Shown: in pieces, positions 15,097-23,302 of the stretch
Position numbering within the stretch: position 1 is the stretch's first letter
How the letters are laid out: the number at the start of each line of letters is the position of its first letter
Assembly (NCBI GenBank): GCA_036557225.1
Contig: DATBHX010000030.1
Coordinates: forward strand, 1-64,000
Reading direction: 5' to 3'
DNA: 64,000 nucleotides
From: Angelobacter sp036557225
GTDB taxonomy: Bacteria > Acidobacteriota > Terriglobia > Terriglobales > Acidobacteriaceae
Notes under the pieces: model-generated
What the model saw: only the letters and a program-made list of their open reading frames with translations
Told to the model about the DNA's origin: nothing
Databases searched by the model: none
Program-made: the position numbers and the translations under genes

Positions 15097-16818
15097 CTAC
15101 ATTCCGTCGTAATTCGGGCCGCCACCGCCCTCGGGCGGGACCCACGTAATGATCTCGTACGGGTCCATGATGTCGCAGGTCTTGCAGTGGACGCAGTTGG
15201 AAGGATTCAGATGGATGCGCTTGCCTTTGGGCGCATCGGCGCCGGTGGCGTCTTCCATCTCATAAACGTTGGCAGGACAGAAATTCTGGCAGGGATTGCC
15301 GAACTCCACTACGCAGCGCGTATTGCAGATATTGGTATCATGAATGATCAGGTGGGAAGGCTGGTCTTCTTCATGCTTGGTGCCGGAGTGGTAGAGATCG
15401 GTCAGTTTGTCGAAGGTCAGCTTGCCGTCGCCTTTGGCTTTGCCCAGAAGCTGAGCGCGCTTACCGCCATCGGCGGGCAGCTGGTTAAGGTGCTGCATGC
15501 GCGTGTGTCCGGGCTCAGCGTGGTAGAACTCATGCAGGCCGCGGCCGGCGGTGATCTGCTGCAGAGCAGTGTGAAACAGGCCGGAAACCAGGCCATTTTC
15601 GAAACCCTGATGGAAGTTGCGCACCTCCCACAGTTCGTCTTTGATCCAGCTTGAATCGACGCTCTCTTTATACTTAGCCAGCTGCGCCTGGTCGAAACGG
15701 TTTTCGAGAAGCGCGTTAAACGCGGTCTCCGCGGCGAGCATGCCGCTCTTGATGGCGAGATGAATGCCCTTGAGACGCTGCGAATTTACCAGGCTGGCGG
15801 AATCGCCGACGATCATCCAGCCATTTCCGGCCAGCGGCGGCATGGCGAACCATCCGCCATAAGGGAAGGTCTTGGCGCCGTAGCGGATCATCTTGCCGCC
15901 ACGCAGCAACGTACGCAGGAGCGGGTGTGTCTTGAAGGTCTGCAGAATGTGCTGCGGGTCAAGGCGTGGGTCCTGGTAATCCAGGCTGGTCACATAGCCC
16001 AGGGAGACGATATTGTCTTTCGAACCGTAGATCCAGCCGCCGCCGTATTCTTTGGTGGTGAGCGGCCAGCCCATGGTGTAGATGACCTGGCCTTTTTTTA
16101 TCGCGCCGGAAGGAACTTCCCACAGTTCTTTCACGCCGATGCCATAGACCTGGGGATTGCGGCCCTTCTGCAGATCGAACTTGTTGACCAACTGCTTGGC
16201 CAGCGAACCTCGCGGACCTTCAGCAAGAACTGTGATTTTCGACTTTAAGTCGTAACCGGGCTCGAAGTTTGATTTCTTCTGGTTCTCCTTGTCGATGCCC
16301 TTGTCGTCGGTGCGGACGCCGGTCACCCTGTCGCCGTCGAATAGCAGCTCCGATCCGGCAAAGCCGGTGAATACGGTGATGCCGGCCTGTTCAACCTTCT
16401 CGCCCAGCCACTTCACAAAACGATTGATGGAGATGACGAAGTTGCCGTGGTCCTGCAACGGGGGAGGCGTGAGCGGGAGGCGGTGCTCGTTCTTTTCGGT
16501 GAGAAAATAGACGTCTTCGTTCTCGACCTCAGCATCGAGTGGCGCTTCGGAGCGCCACCCGGGAAGCAGTTCATCCATCGACCGCGGGTCCAGCAACGCT
16601 CCCGAGAGCGAATGCTGGCCCAACTCACGTGCCTTTTCCAGCACGTAAATATTCTCTTTGCTTAGTTGCGCGTCAGGATTACGGCGGTTGTGCCGGTCAA
16701 TCAGCTGGGAAAGGCGCAGCGCGCAGGCCAGGCCGCCTGGCCCGCCGCCAACAATGGTTACGTCGGCTTCCATGTGCGGACGGTCGACATTTTCAAGAGG
16801 TTTTCTAAAGACAATCAT
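15097..16818 (-). CDS. Electron-transfer flavoprotein dehydrogenase (ETF:quinone oxidoreductase)
   Basis: This 573-residue flavoprotein passes electrons from reduced ETF to the quinone pool at the inner membrane. The N-terminal FAD-binding motif is VTIVGGGPGGLACALRLSQL. The central part is typical of the FixC/ETF-QO family (GIGVKELWEVP, YGGGWIYGS, PYGGWFAMPPLAGNGWMIVGDSA). The C-terminus carries the 4Fe-4S cysteines (CNTRCVVEFGNPCQNFCPA and NCVHCKTCDIMDPYEI) and ends WVPPEGGGGPNYDGM. It is the last gene of a minus-strand cluster with etfB and etfA. A 171-base gap containing an inverted repeat cassette separates it from etfA. Confidence 0.96.
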   Translation of the reverse strand: MIVFRKPLENVDRPHMEADVTIVGGGPGGLACALRLSQLIDRHNRRNPDAQLSKENIYVLEKARELGQHSLSGALLDPRSMDELLPGWRSEAPLDAEVENEDVYFLTEKNEHRLPLTPPPLQDHGNFVISINRFVKWLGEKVEQAGITVFTGFAGSELLFDGDRVTGVRTDDKGIDKENQKKSNFEPGYDLKSKITVLAEGPRGSLAKQLVNKFDLQKGRNPQVYGIGVKELWEVPSGAIKKGQVIYTMGWPLTTKEYGGGWIYGSKDNIVSLGYVTSLDYQDPRLDPQHILQTFKTHPLLRTLLRGGKMIRYGAKTFPYGGWFAMPPLAGNGWMIVGDSASLVNSQRLKGIHLAIKSGMLAAETAFNALLENRFDQAQLAKYKESVDSSWIKDELWEVRNFHQGFENGLVSGLFHTALQQITAGRGLHEFYHAEPGHTRMQHLNQLPADGGKRAQLLGKAKGDGKLTFDKLTDLYHSGTKHEEDQPSHLIIHDTNICNTRCVVEFGNPCQNFCPANVYEMEDATGADAPKGKRIHLNPSNCVHCKTCDIMDPYEIITWVPPEGGGGPNYDGM

Positions 16819-16875
16819 CAGCTCGCACTCAGTGTGGTTGTATCAGCAGTCAGAAATTGCAAAATAATCATCCGG

Positions 16876-16992
16876 ATTGCCAAAATTGCCATGATTGCCA
16901 AAAGTGTCAATTGGGGACGTGAACCAGCTTGATCTTCGAGCCCCTGCTTTTTAAATCGCCAATTTTGGCAGTACTGGCAATTTTGGCAATCA
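16876..16992. repeat. Inverted word-repeat cassette between etfA and ETF dehydrogenase genes
   Basis: The left arm 16876-16912 is built of ATTGCCAAA-type words. The right arm 16957-16992 is its approximate reverse complement (GGCAATTTTGGCAATC). The core between them is 44 bases. The right arm touches the end of the etfA gene: its last bases include the etfA stop codon. The transcript from etfA would fold into a long stem here. Confidence 0.7.
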
Positions 16993-17979
16993 GCCCTTGG
17001 CTTTCTTCACTTCCTCGGTCAACGCCGGAACAATATCAAACAGATTTCCCACCACGCCGAAGTCGGCAATTTCAAAGATGGGCGCTTCGGCGTCCTTATT
17101 GATCGCGATGATGCTGCGCGAACCTTTCATACCGACGATGTGCTGGATCGCTCCACTGATGCCGACCGCAAGATACAGTTTGGGTGAAACCGTCTGGCCG
17201 GAGCTGCCGATCTGGCGGTCCATGGGCAGCCAACCGGAATCGCAGATAGGACGCGACGCGGCAATCTCGCCGCCCAGCGCATCCGCAAGGGCCTTGGCCA
17301 GTTCGATGTTTTTTTGTTCCTTGATGCCGCGACCGACGGAGACAATGATCTCCGCCTGGGTCAGGTCGACCGCCTGCTTGGCTTCCTTGAATGGATCTTC
17401 CGGCTGATTGCGCTGCACTCCGTCAGGCACTTGAGCGGAGACGGTTTCGATCGGAGCCGGTGATGCAGCGGCTTCAGCCTTGTCACCGCGAAATGCGCCG
17501 GACTGGAAAGTGACAAAGTGCGGCGCAGGGCACGCGAAGGAAACGTCAGCCGCGAACTTGCCCTGAAACATCTGGCGGGTGAAGAGGAGCTTGCTTCCGT
17601 CTTTGTGGAAGCCGACAGCGTCGCTGATGAGCGTGCGCTCGAGGGCGGTAGCCAGTTGCGGGGCGAAGTCGCGCACCTGATAGGTATGCGGCATCAGCAC
17701 CAGCGTGGGTTGCTTTTGCTGAATGAAGGCTTTGAGCGCGGCCACCACGCCATCGGGCTCATACTTTGCCAGCCTGGGCGATTCGATCGCATACACTTTG
17801 GCGACCTTCTTGCCAGCGACTTCCTGGGCAATGGCGGCGATCCCGCTACCAAAGACCGCGGCTTCGACCGTTGCGCCGGTTTCAGCGGCAATGGCCTGCG
17901 CGGCCGCAATCGTCTCCCAGGAGACGCGATTCAGTTTGCCTTCACGCTGCTCAGCAACTACGAGAATTGTCTCTGCCAT
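16990..17979 (-). CDS. etfA: Electron-transfer flavoprotein alpha subunit
   Basis: This 329-residue FixB/EtfA protein has an N-terminal Rossmann-like half (ILVVAEQREGKLNRVSWE) and the conserved C-terminal FAD domain: SGQTVSPKLYLAVGISGAIQHIVGMKGSRSIIAINKD and EIADFGVVGNLFDIVPALTEEV. With EtfB it forms the soluble heterodimer that collects electrons, typically from acyl-CoA dehydrogenases. The ATG follows the stop of the 81-residue membrane protein without any gap and no ribosome site is visible. Translation therefore probably depends on that small gene. Confidence 0.96.
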   Translation of the reverse strand: MAETILVVAEQREGKLNRVSWETIAAAQAIAAETGATVEAAVFGSGIAAIAQEVAGKKVAKVYAIESPRLAKYEPDGVVAALKAFIQQKQPTLVLMPHTYQVRDFAPQLATALERTLISDAVGFHKDGSKLLFTRQMFQGKFAADVSFACPAPHFVTFQSGAFRGDKAEAAASPAPIETVSAQVPDGVQRNQPEDPFKEAKQAVDLTQAEIIVSVGRGIKEQKNIELAKALADALGGEIAASRPICDSGWLPMDRQIGSSGQTVSPKLYLAVGISGAIQHIVGMKGSRSIIAINKDAEAPIFEIADFGVVGNLFDIVPALTEEVKKAKG

Positions 17980-18225
17980 CTAGTTTGTTTGCCGTTTCTT
18001 TTTGATAAATCCCACGGTGATCAGGAAAAGGGCCAGAATCACGTCGCCGGTAAAGATGCCCCGCATCAGCGAGCCGCCGGCCTTGATGTCCCAGCCTACA
18101 AAGAGCATCCAGCCCAGCGCCGCCAACAGCATGACCAGGCCTGCAACCATCAAGGTTGCGCCGGTCTCGTGTTCGGTTACGGGTAGATAATTTCCGCCTT
18201 CAGGATCATATTCCATTCGCTCCAT
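17980..18225 (-). CDS. Small two-helix membrane protein inside the ETF operon
   Basis: The product has 81 residues. A polar N-terminus with YDPEGG and HETG is followed by two hydrophobic helices at about 23-45 (ATLMVAGLVMLLAALGWMLFV) and 55-75 (GIFTGDVILALFLITVGFI), and a basic tail KKKRQTN. It lies between etfB (31 bases away) and etfA (0 bases), so it is clearly cotranscribed. I recognise no family. Because the ETF subunits are soluble and their dehydrogenase works at the membrane, a role as a membrane anchor or assembly factor is tempting but unproven. Confidence 0.8.
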   Translation of the reverse strand: MERMEYDPEGGNYLPVTEHETGATLMVAGLVMLLAALGWMLFVGWDIKAGGSLMRGIFTGDVILALFLITVGFIKKKRQTN

Positions 18226-18256
18226 GGGGTACTCCTTTACAACAAAAATTGCTTAA

Positions 18257-19027
18257 TCAAATCACTCGGATATCGTTGCGCAATTTGTCTACCAGCTTTT
18301 TCGCCACTTCGCCCGGCGATCCCTCCAGCATTTCAGTTTTCTTGGTCTTCTGCGGGATGTAGAGCTTTTCAATCTTCTGCAGGTTGTCACCCAGCGACGG
18401 CTTGACTTCGTCCATGGTGACCTTGCGCAGCGGTTTGTTCTTGGCTTGTTTGATACCGAGCAGCGTCGCGTAACGCAGCTTGTTGATGCCCGATTGAATG
18501 GTCAGCACGGCGGGCAAGGGCATGCTGACGTGCTGAAAGAAGCCGGATTCCAATTCGCGCTTCACCTTGATTCCACCATCGCTCTTCTGGATTTCCATGA
18601 TGATGGTAGCGTGCGGCCAGCCCAGCAGTTCGGCCATGATGACGCCGGTCTGGGCATAGCCATAGTCGTCCGATTGGAGGCCGGTGAAGATGAGGTCGAA
18701 TTTCTCGTCTTTGATCGCCGCGACAAAGGCTTTGGCCATGTTGAAAGCATCCAGGCCGACAAAGCCGTTGTCTTCGAGATGAATGGCGCGATCGGCGCCC
18801 TTGGCCAGTCCTTCACGCAACACCTGCTGTGCCCGGGCCGGACCGGCGGTGATGACCACGACTTCGCCGGTATGCTTTTCCTTTTGCCGCAACGCCTCTT
18901 CCAGAGCGTAGGCATCGGGCTCGTTGACCTCGTAGGAGACGTCGTCGCGGATCCAGGTGCCGCTCTCGTTCAGCTTCAGAGGCGCATCTTTCTGTGGGAC
19001 CTGCTTCATGCAGACCAGAATCTTCAT
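18257..19027 (-). CDS. etfB: Electron-transfer flavoprotein beta subunit
   Basis: This 256-residue EtfB/FixA protein starts MKILVCMKQVPQKDAPLKL and has the nucleotide-binding and recognition segments EEALRQKE, DLIFTGLQSDDYGYAQTGVIMAELLGWPHAT and TIQSGINKLRYATLLGIKQAKNKPL. The last part corresponds to the family signature and the recognition loop that contacts partner dehydrogenases. It heads the cluster etfB, small membrane protein, etfA, ETF dehydrogenase. No acyl-CoA dehydrogenase gene is in the window, so the electron donor is encoded elsewhere. Confidence 0.96.
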   Translation of the reverse strand: MKILVCMKQVPQKDAPLKLNESGTWIRDDVSYEVNEPDAYALEEALRQKEKHTGEVVVITAGPARAQQVLREGLAKGADRAIHLEDNGFVGLDAFNMAKAFVAAIKDEKFDLIFTGLQSDDYGYAQTGVIMAELLGWPHATIIMEIQKSDGGIKVKRELESGFFQHVSMPLPAVLTIQSGINKLRYATLLGIKQAKNKPLRKVTMDEVKPSLGDNLQKIEKLYIPQKTKKTEMLEGSPGEVAKKLVDKLRNDIRVI

Positions 19028-19190
19028 AGCTTGATCATTCCTGTCAATTCCTTAGATGCAGCGGATGAATGGCCGTTCAGCCGCCAGGGAAACTTGTAAG
19101 TATAAATGAGAGAGGGTGCTTTATGGCAGATGCGTCCGGGGAGGGTTAACAGGGAAAGCCACAATCTTCATGTAACAGTTCAGCTCCGCA

Positions 19191-19209
19191 GCGCACTTAC
19201 TAAGTGCGC
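19191..19209. promoter_or_regulatory. 19-bp palindrome in front of a membrane-protein gene
   Basis: GCGCACTTACTAAGTGCGC is a perfect palindrome around one central base, 29 bases upstream of the ATG at 19238. It could be an operator or a hairpin that affects translation. The ribosome site follows it directly. Confidence 0.5.
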
Positions 19210-19237
19210 GGACAAGAGTGTTGCAAGGAGATGTGCC

Positions 19238-20077
19238 ATGAGCTCAAAACCCCAGTCCAGCCCTGCCAACCCAACCAACGCCGATGCCGTTGCGGTAAAG
19301 ATGTTCGGTCTGGAGATCCCTGTGCCGCACTGGGCGGTGCGAGTTCTGGCAGTCTTTGTCGTTGTTTTCGTGCCGATATTCCTGCTGCTCACTGCGATCC
19401 ATATGCGAGACGATGTTCGAAACAATGAAACGCTAACCAGCTTCCAGAAAGAACTGGCTGATACCACGGAACAGCTTAAGGACTATCAGGCAAAAGAGGC
19501 CAAGAGCAGGGATTATTACTATGAGAATACGAAGCACGGGAGTGAAAAGGGTGACGAACTCCTCAAAGAGGCCAACCTGATCGTGACCCGCTACCGCTCT
19601 GATGGTTGTGTGTCAGTAATGCACATGCATGCAGGCCAGCTTGTCGGAGAGGTGCAATGGAACAAAACCGCCGATCCGGTACGTGGGCAGGAGGCGCCTG
19701 GCGCTATGGACGGAGGAACACAAGGCGACTTAAGGGTTCCCAGGGCGCCGAACCCCTATGGCAACACTTCCAGCCTAAAACCATCTCATTCTGGAAGCCT
19801 GGCGCAATTGAGGAGAGCTGATTTGAACATCACTTCCGGGCTTAGCTTCCGGGCCGATCCTGTCCTTGCTGCTTTCCAGGCCAATGGCAAATGTCTGAAT
19901 CCACATCCCGGCCGGTTCACGACGCGCACCGGGAGAACGCAAGGGTGCTGGCTGCAAATCTGGCGTCAATGGCCGGATGGTTGCACGCACTACCAGTGGT
20001 TCAACAGCTGCTCCTCGAGTTGGGACATACAGTCGAACGGTACGGCGCGCCTATACTGGACTGCCTGCAAGCATTAA
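19238..20077 (+). CDS. Single-pass membrane protein of unknown function
   Basis: The product has 279 residues. I chose the ATG at 19238 because AAGGAG lies eight bases upstream. The frame continues upstream to 19106 without such a site. Residues 33-54 form one transmembrane helix (AVRVLAVFVVVFVPIFLLLTA). A charged, possibly coiled region follows (60-100), then a Pro/Gly-rich linker, then a C-terminal segment with several Cys and Trp (GCWLQIWRQWPDGCTHYQWF) that may be disulfide-bonded outside the membrane. No family recognised. It stands divergent from etfB and convergent with the next gene. Confidence 0.7.
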   Translation: MSSKPQSSPANPTNADAVAVKMFGLEIPVPHWAVRVLAVFVVVFVPIFLLLTAIHMRDDVRNNETLTSFQKELADTTEQLKDYQAKEAKSRDYYYENTKHGSEKGDELLKEANLIVTRYRSDGCVSVMHMHAGQLVGEVQWNKTADPVRGQEAPGAMDGGTQGDLRVPRAPNPYGNTSSLKPSHSGSLAQLRRADLNITSGLSFRADPVLAAFQANGKCLNPHPGRFTTRTGRTQGCWLQIWRQWPDGCTHYQWFNSCSSSWDIQSNGTARLYWTACKH

Positions 20078-20234
20078 GGACCGATGAGTCCAGCAAGAGA
20101 CCTTAACGGCTGAGGAATGCTTCGGATTACCCGATGCCGACTTCAATGCGCTAAGAGGCCGCGTTATTCGTTCAGAAACTCGATTGACTGCACTTGCCAT
20201 GAATCTCATTGGGCCTCCAGCAAGAGGGCTTGCC

Positions 20235-21209
20235 CTATTGCCGGTACGTGGACGCGATACTGGATGAATCGCACAACAACAAATCGGGATAGCCTGATTT
20301 AAATTTTTGATTCGGGGGAATCCCGATGCGAGACCGCTTGTCCGCCGAAATATCCAGCTTCCAAGCGTCGAAGCCTTCGCCCTTTGCACTTTGGGGGACC
20401 TCCACAGTCAGTACGATCCCATGGCTGGTCATCAGCATAAAGAGTGATATTGCCGACAGCCAGTTTTTCCCTTCGCTATCTTTATTTCGCTGGGTGTTCA
20501 AAGGACTTACAAATCCTCCCGTGCCTTGGGCTACAAAAAAAAGAGGGTGTTCACGGTCCGAACAACAAGGTGCAGGAGGGAGAAGCAGGTCCAGGTGAAT
20601 TCCAGCTTTCAGTAAATGCGCGAGGCCTTCGGTATAAGGAATATTGCCGGGGAGATCCTTACGGATACGGTCAAATTGCTGATCGACAATGGCGAAGATG
20701 GTATCGCCGGGCCGCGGCTCACGGAAATAGTCTACGACTTCATCGAAATGAGAGTATGGACCATATGCAGGCGCACCAAGTTTGCCGAGTTCACCCGACG
20801 TCGCCTTGCTGGCCAATTCCTGAAGCCCCTTGCGCAGCTCTTCAGGATTGGAGGTAAACGCACCAGAAAAGGCGATTTTTTCCGCATAGACGCCGTAAGC
20901 AACGGTGACATTCTGCGGGATGGAGCCAATACTCATGAGATGGTCAATCATCCGCTCAAAATCTTTTTTGTAAGTAACTGTATGGGTGAAATCGCCTTGC
21001 AGAATGATCAACACGCGTGAGCCAGTGAACGGTACGGCTTTGAGGACGTTGATCGGCTGGCGGTCCAGTGTGGCTTTGTAGTCCTGCGCGTTGGTTGAGT
21101 ATGGAAATGGCGGGAATGAGAAGCCGAGGGTAAGCTTGCGTTCGCAGGTTTGACTGAAGGCGCTTGCAGCAAAGACAACAAATAAGATCGTGCCCGCAAC
21201 GAGTCTCAT
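20235..21209 (-). CDS. Secreted protein with a degenerate von Willebrand A-like domain
   Basis: This 324-residue protein begins with a signal peptide (MRLVAGTILFVVFAASAFSQ). The pattern of strands and helices, with GSRVLIILQGDFTH where VWA proteins carry the DxSxS metal site and later GDTIFAIVDQQFDRI, recalls VWFA-related proteins common in Acidobacteriota. The metal-binding residues are absent. A lone CC pair (PAPCCSD) lies in the second half. The assignment is structural guesswork and the function is unknown. The gene is convergent with the single-pass protein. Confidence 0.55.
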   Translation of the reverse strand: MRLVAGTILFVVFAASAFSQTCERKLTLGFSFPPFPYSTNAQDYKATLDRQPINVLKAVPFTGSRVLIILQGDFTHTVTYKKDFERMIDHLMSIGSIPQNVTVAYGVYAEKIAFSGAFTSNPEELRKGLQELASKATSGELGKLGAPAYGPYSHFDEVVDYFREPRPGDTIFAIVDQQFDRIRKDLPGNIPYTEGLAHLLKAGIHLDLLLPPAPCCSDREHPLFFVAQGTGGFVSPLNTQRNKDSEGKNWLSAISLFMLMTSHGIVLTVEVPQSAKGEGFDAWKLDISADKRSRIGIPPNQKFKSGYPDLLLCDSSSIASTYRQ

Positions 21210-21368
21210 TGAACAATGCGTCTCCTCGGCAGATTGTGCCGTGTCAAGCCGCTCCCAGGCACGTGGATACTATTTGACGAGTGCGGTACATAATCCAGTT
21301 CTGAATTGTAAATTTTGGTTCAGAAGAATTGATCCCAGGAGAGACCTGCGTGAGGCAGGGGACCGTGT

Positions 21369-21434
21369 TCACTCGTTCAAGAACGCCACGGACTGGACTC
21401 CAGCGACTTCAAAGCGCTTGCGACAACGGATGTT
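21369..21434 (-). pseudogene. Detached 3' end of a zinc-ribbon gene, silently diverged
   Basis: These 66 bases encode NIRCRKRFEVAGVQSVAFLNE and a stop, identical in protein to the last 21 residues of the intact gene at 21501-21779. Twelve of the 22 codons differ, all synonymously. It lies exactly 132 bases downstream in the same frame. The 66 bases between the two copies contain the GGATCCTTCGCTGCGCTCAG type of intergenic repeat. Confidence 0.75.
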
Positions 21435-21500
21435 GAGCCGCGTTGCGGGCGTGAGCGAAGCGGGAGCCCGCAGGCGAAATCCTGAGCGCAGCGAAGGATC

Positions 21501-21779
21501 TCATTCATTCAGAAAAGCCACCGACTGTACTCCCGCGACCTCAAAGCGTTTTCGACAGCGGATGTTTTTGCAGGCCACCATGTCGTCGCGACGGACCATG
21601 TAGCTTTGGGCCTTGGCGAATTTGGCGCGGTCGCGCTCGTCGGCGCGGCCGGGAAGTTGGCGCTTCTTGGTGCGGACCAGCCAGGAAAGCTCGTACTCGC
21701 CGGACTGACGGCAGTGCGGACACGTCAGCGTATGGGGCTTTTTGGATTCTTTTTCGTCGAAAAAGTCGCGCTCGTCCAT
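21501..21779 (-). CDS. Small zinc-ribbon-like protein
   Basis: The product has 92 residues. Two cysteine pairs are visible, TCPHCRQ (residues 19-22) and ACKNIRCRKRFEV, spaced like a zinc ribbon with an Arg/Lys-rich middle. I do not recognise the family. Both ends of the gene are duplicated nearby. Upstream, a 109-bp block including the first codons is tandemly repeated. Downstream, the last 22 codons occur a second time with only silent changes. No ribosome site precedes the ATG. Function unknown, perhaps nucleic-acid binding. Confidence 0.7.
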   Translation of the reverse strand: MDERDFFDEKESKKPHTLTCPHCRQSGEYELSWLVRTKKRQLPGRADERDRAKFAKAQSYMVRRDDMVACKNIRCRKRFEVAGVQSVAFLNE

Positions 21780-21982
21780 ATGTCTTTGTCGCTTCGCTCC
21801 AAACCGCTACAGGTCGATTTGCGAGTAGAGAACCCTTTGCTCCTGCAGCGCGCGGCTCAGCGCGCAAGTCGGCTTCGCCGCTCGTCTACTATTTTTGTCG
21901 CTCGCTCCAAACCGCTACAGGTTGATTTGCGAGTAGAGAAACCCTTTGCTCCTGCAGCGCACGGCTTGGCGCGCTAGTCGGC
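21765..21982. repeat. Tandem 109-bp duplication of leader and start codon
   Basis: 21765-21873 and 21874-21982 are head-to-tail copies at about 90 percent identity, judged by eye. The first copy contains the initial codons and the upstream region of the zinc-ribbon gene. In the second copy the ATG is replaced by sequence containing TAG. Any promoter in the block is therefore doubled. Confidence 0.75.
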
Positions 21983-22092
21983 CTCCCACCCGATCATGCC
22001 AAAAGCGGGCATGCTGGGGATCCCGGCTTCGCCGCTATCATTATATTAACCAAAGAGTACACATGGAGCACGGAGAATCGAGCAGCGGTGGG

Positions 22093-22497
22093 TTAACTCT
22101 TTTGATTTGCCTGGAGCGGCTCCTGGGTGTTCGGCAGGAACCTGCGAAAGACAATCCAGTAATAGATCGCTGCGCCGTATGAGAGGCCCAAAAGCATGAT
22201 CAGGAACCAAAGGCCTTTGCGCGCGGCAGAACGTCCGTCGTAGACAATGAGAAAATGCAGCATACCAATCCATAGAAACAGTGACGCGCTAATGAGCGCA
22301 GCGACGACCATAAAAGCAGACAAAAACAACGTTATAACCCTTGAGGTCGGTGGAAATGTAAAAGTGTTGTCAGGCGCGAAGATCGTAGCCGCAAAGACCA
22401 GAAAAAAAGTGAACACTACCATCGCAAATGCTGTTCGGAAAAAGGACAGCACCTTCGCAGAAGGATGGTATTGACGTCTGAGCCTATAGGCGTTCAT
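22093..22497 (-). CDS. Membrane protein of unknown function
   Basis: The product has 134 residues with about four hydrophobic segments: FRTAFAMVVFTFFLVFAATIF, VITLFLSAFMVVAALISASL, LWIGMLHFLIVY and LWFLIMLLGLSYGAAIYYWIVF. The N-terminus is positively charged (MNAYRLRRQYHPSAK), so it should face the cytosol. I recognise no domain. The gene is divergent from the small lysine-rich gene at 22576. Confidence 0.65.
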   Translation of the reverse strand: MNAYRLRRQYHPSAKVLSFFRTAFAMVVFTFFLVFAATIFAPDNTFTFPPTSRVITLFLSAFMVVAALISASLFLWIGMLHFLIVYDGRSAARKGLWFLIMLLGLSYGAAIYYWIVFRRFLPNTQEPLQANQKS

Positions 22498-22575
22498 GAG
22501 GAATCGTCGAAAGCATCATACAGCCCTTTCCATAAAATGCTGCCTCTTCCGCAGTTCGTGTTTACAATAGCAATC

Positions 22576-22749
22576 GTGCCCAAGAAGAAACCCAAGAAGT
22601 TTCGCGCTACCAGCGCGGTGAAGGCGGCATCTCGAGCTGTCCTGGGAACACCACCACCGGTGCAGCGAGCGGAGAACAAGAAGCGTAGTCGCAAGGAGAA
22701 GCACAAGTCAGGCCTGAGCAAATGGCTGGCCGAGGCGGATCAGGGCTGA
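22576..22749 (+). CDS. Small lysine-rich protein
   Basis: The product has 57 residues from a GTG start: KKKPKKFRATSAVK, then GTPPPVQ, then KKRSRKEKHKSGL and an acidic end LAEADQG. The frame is open further upstream to 22465, but the compact basic form looks like the real unit. The composition suggests a nucleic-acid-binding or ribosome-associated small protein. No ribosome site is obvious. I am not certain it is translated. Confidence 0.45.
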   Translation: MPKKKPKKFRATSAVKAASRAVLGTPPPVQRAENKKRSRKEKHKSGLSKWLAEADQG

Positions 22750-23302
22750 GGCTGCTGTTATCGCTCTGAGTCGTTGCAATCCTTCTGCTTCGCGTCGCTG
22801 CGCAATTCATTTCCCCATTTTCCGAGCGCAGGGCCGAACTCGCTGCAAATTTTAAAAGCAAGTTGACGCAGGTTATCGCTGCAGTATGTGCATTCTTTTG
22901 CGCGTATGTGTATTTTTGGCGACGAGAAAATATAGTCTTGATCGCTTCCTTAAAGAATTTAATTCACCTTTAATGATGGGCTAAGTTGACGGGCGCACCC
23001 TGAACAGGAATCGACGAGTGGATGCTCCGGGGCGTCTACAGGAAGCGCGTTGTGTTCCCTTCCTGCAGCCTTCCCGCTGCAATCTACAAAAGACAACAAA
23101 AATAGGGCCCTCAGATGCGTTGTGGTGTACGGCGCTGGTGATCGCTCAAAAGGTATCTAGGCAAAACTGATTTCCGACTCGGTTGTTGCACATTCCCCTT
23201 GTCAGTTTTCTGCCCGGACGCAGTGAGGCATCGGCAGCTTCGCAGCAAGCTGGTTCACCTGTGCGCATTTGTTGGCGGTGGAGCAAACAAGGAGCGCCTC
23301 CA
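22750..23302. other. 553-base gap upstream of the cytochrome gene
   Basis: No coding frame is convincing. It contains an AT-rich patch near 22950-22980 and short hairpins such as AGCTTCGCAGCAAGCT close to the cytochrome start. I could not match it to a known leader RNA. Its length suggests a long 5' untranslated region or distal regulation. Confidence 0.5.

Noticed and set aside
22900..23300. c-di-GMP or other riboswitch upstream of the cytochrome gene
   Set aside because: Only short hairpins are present. The conserved core sequences of known classes are not visible.
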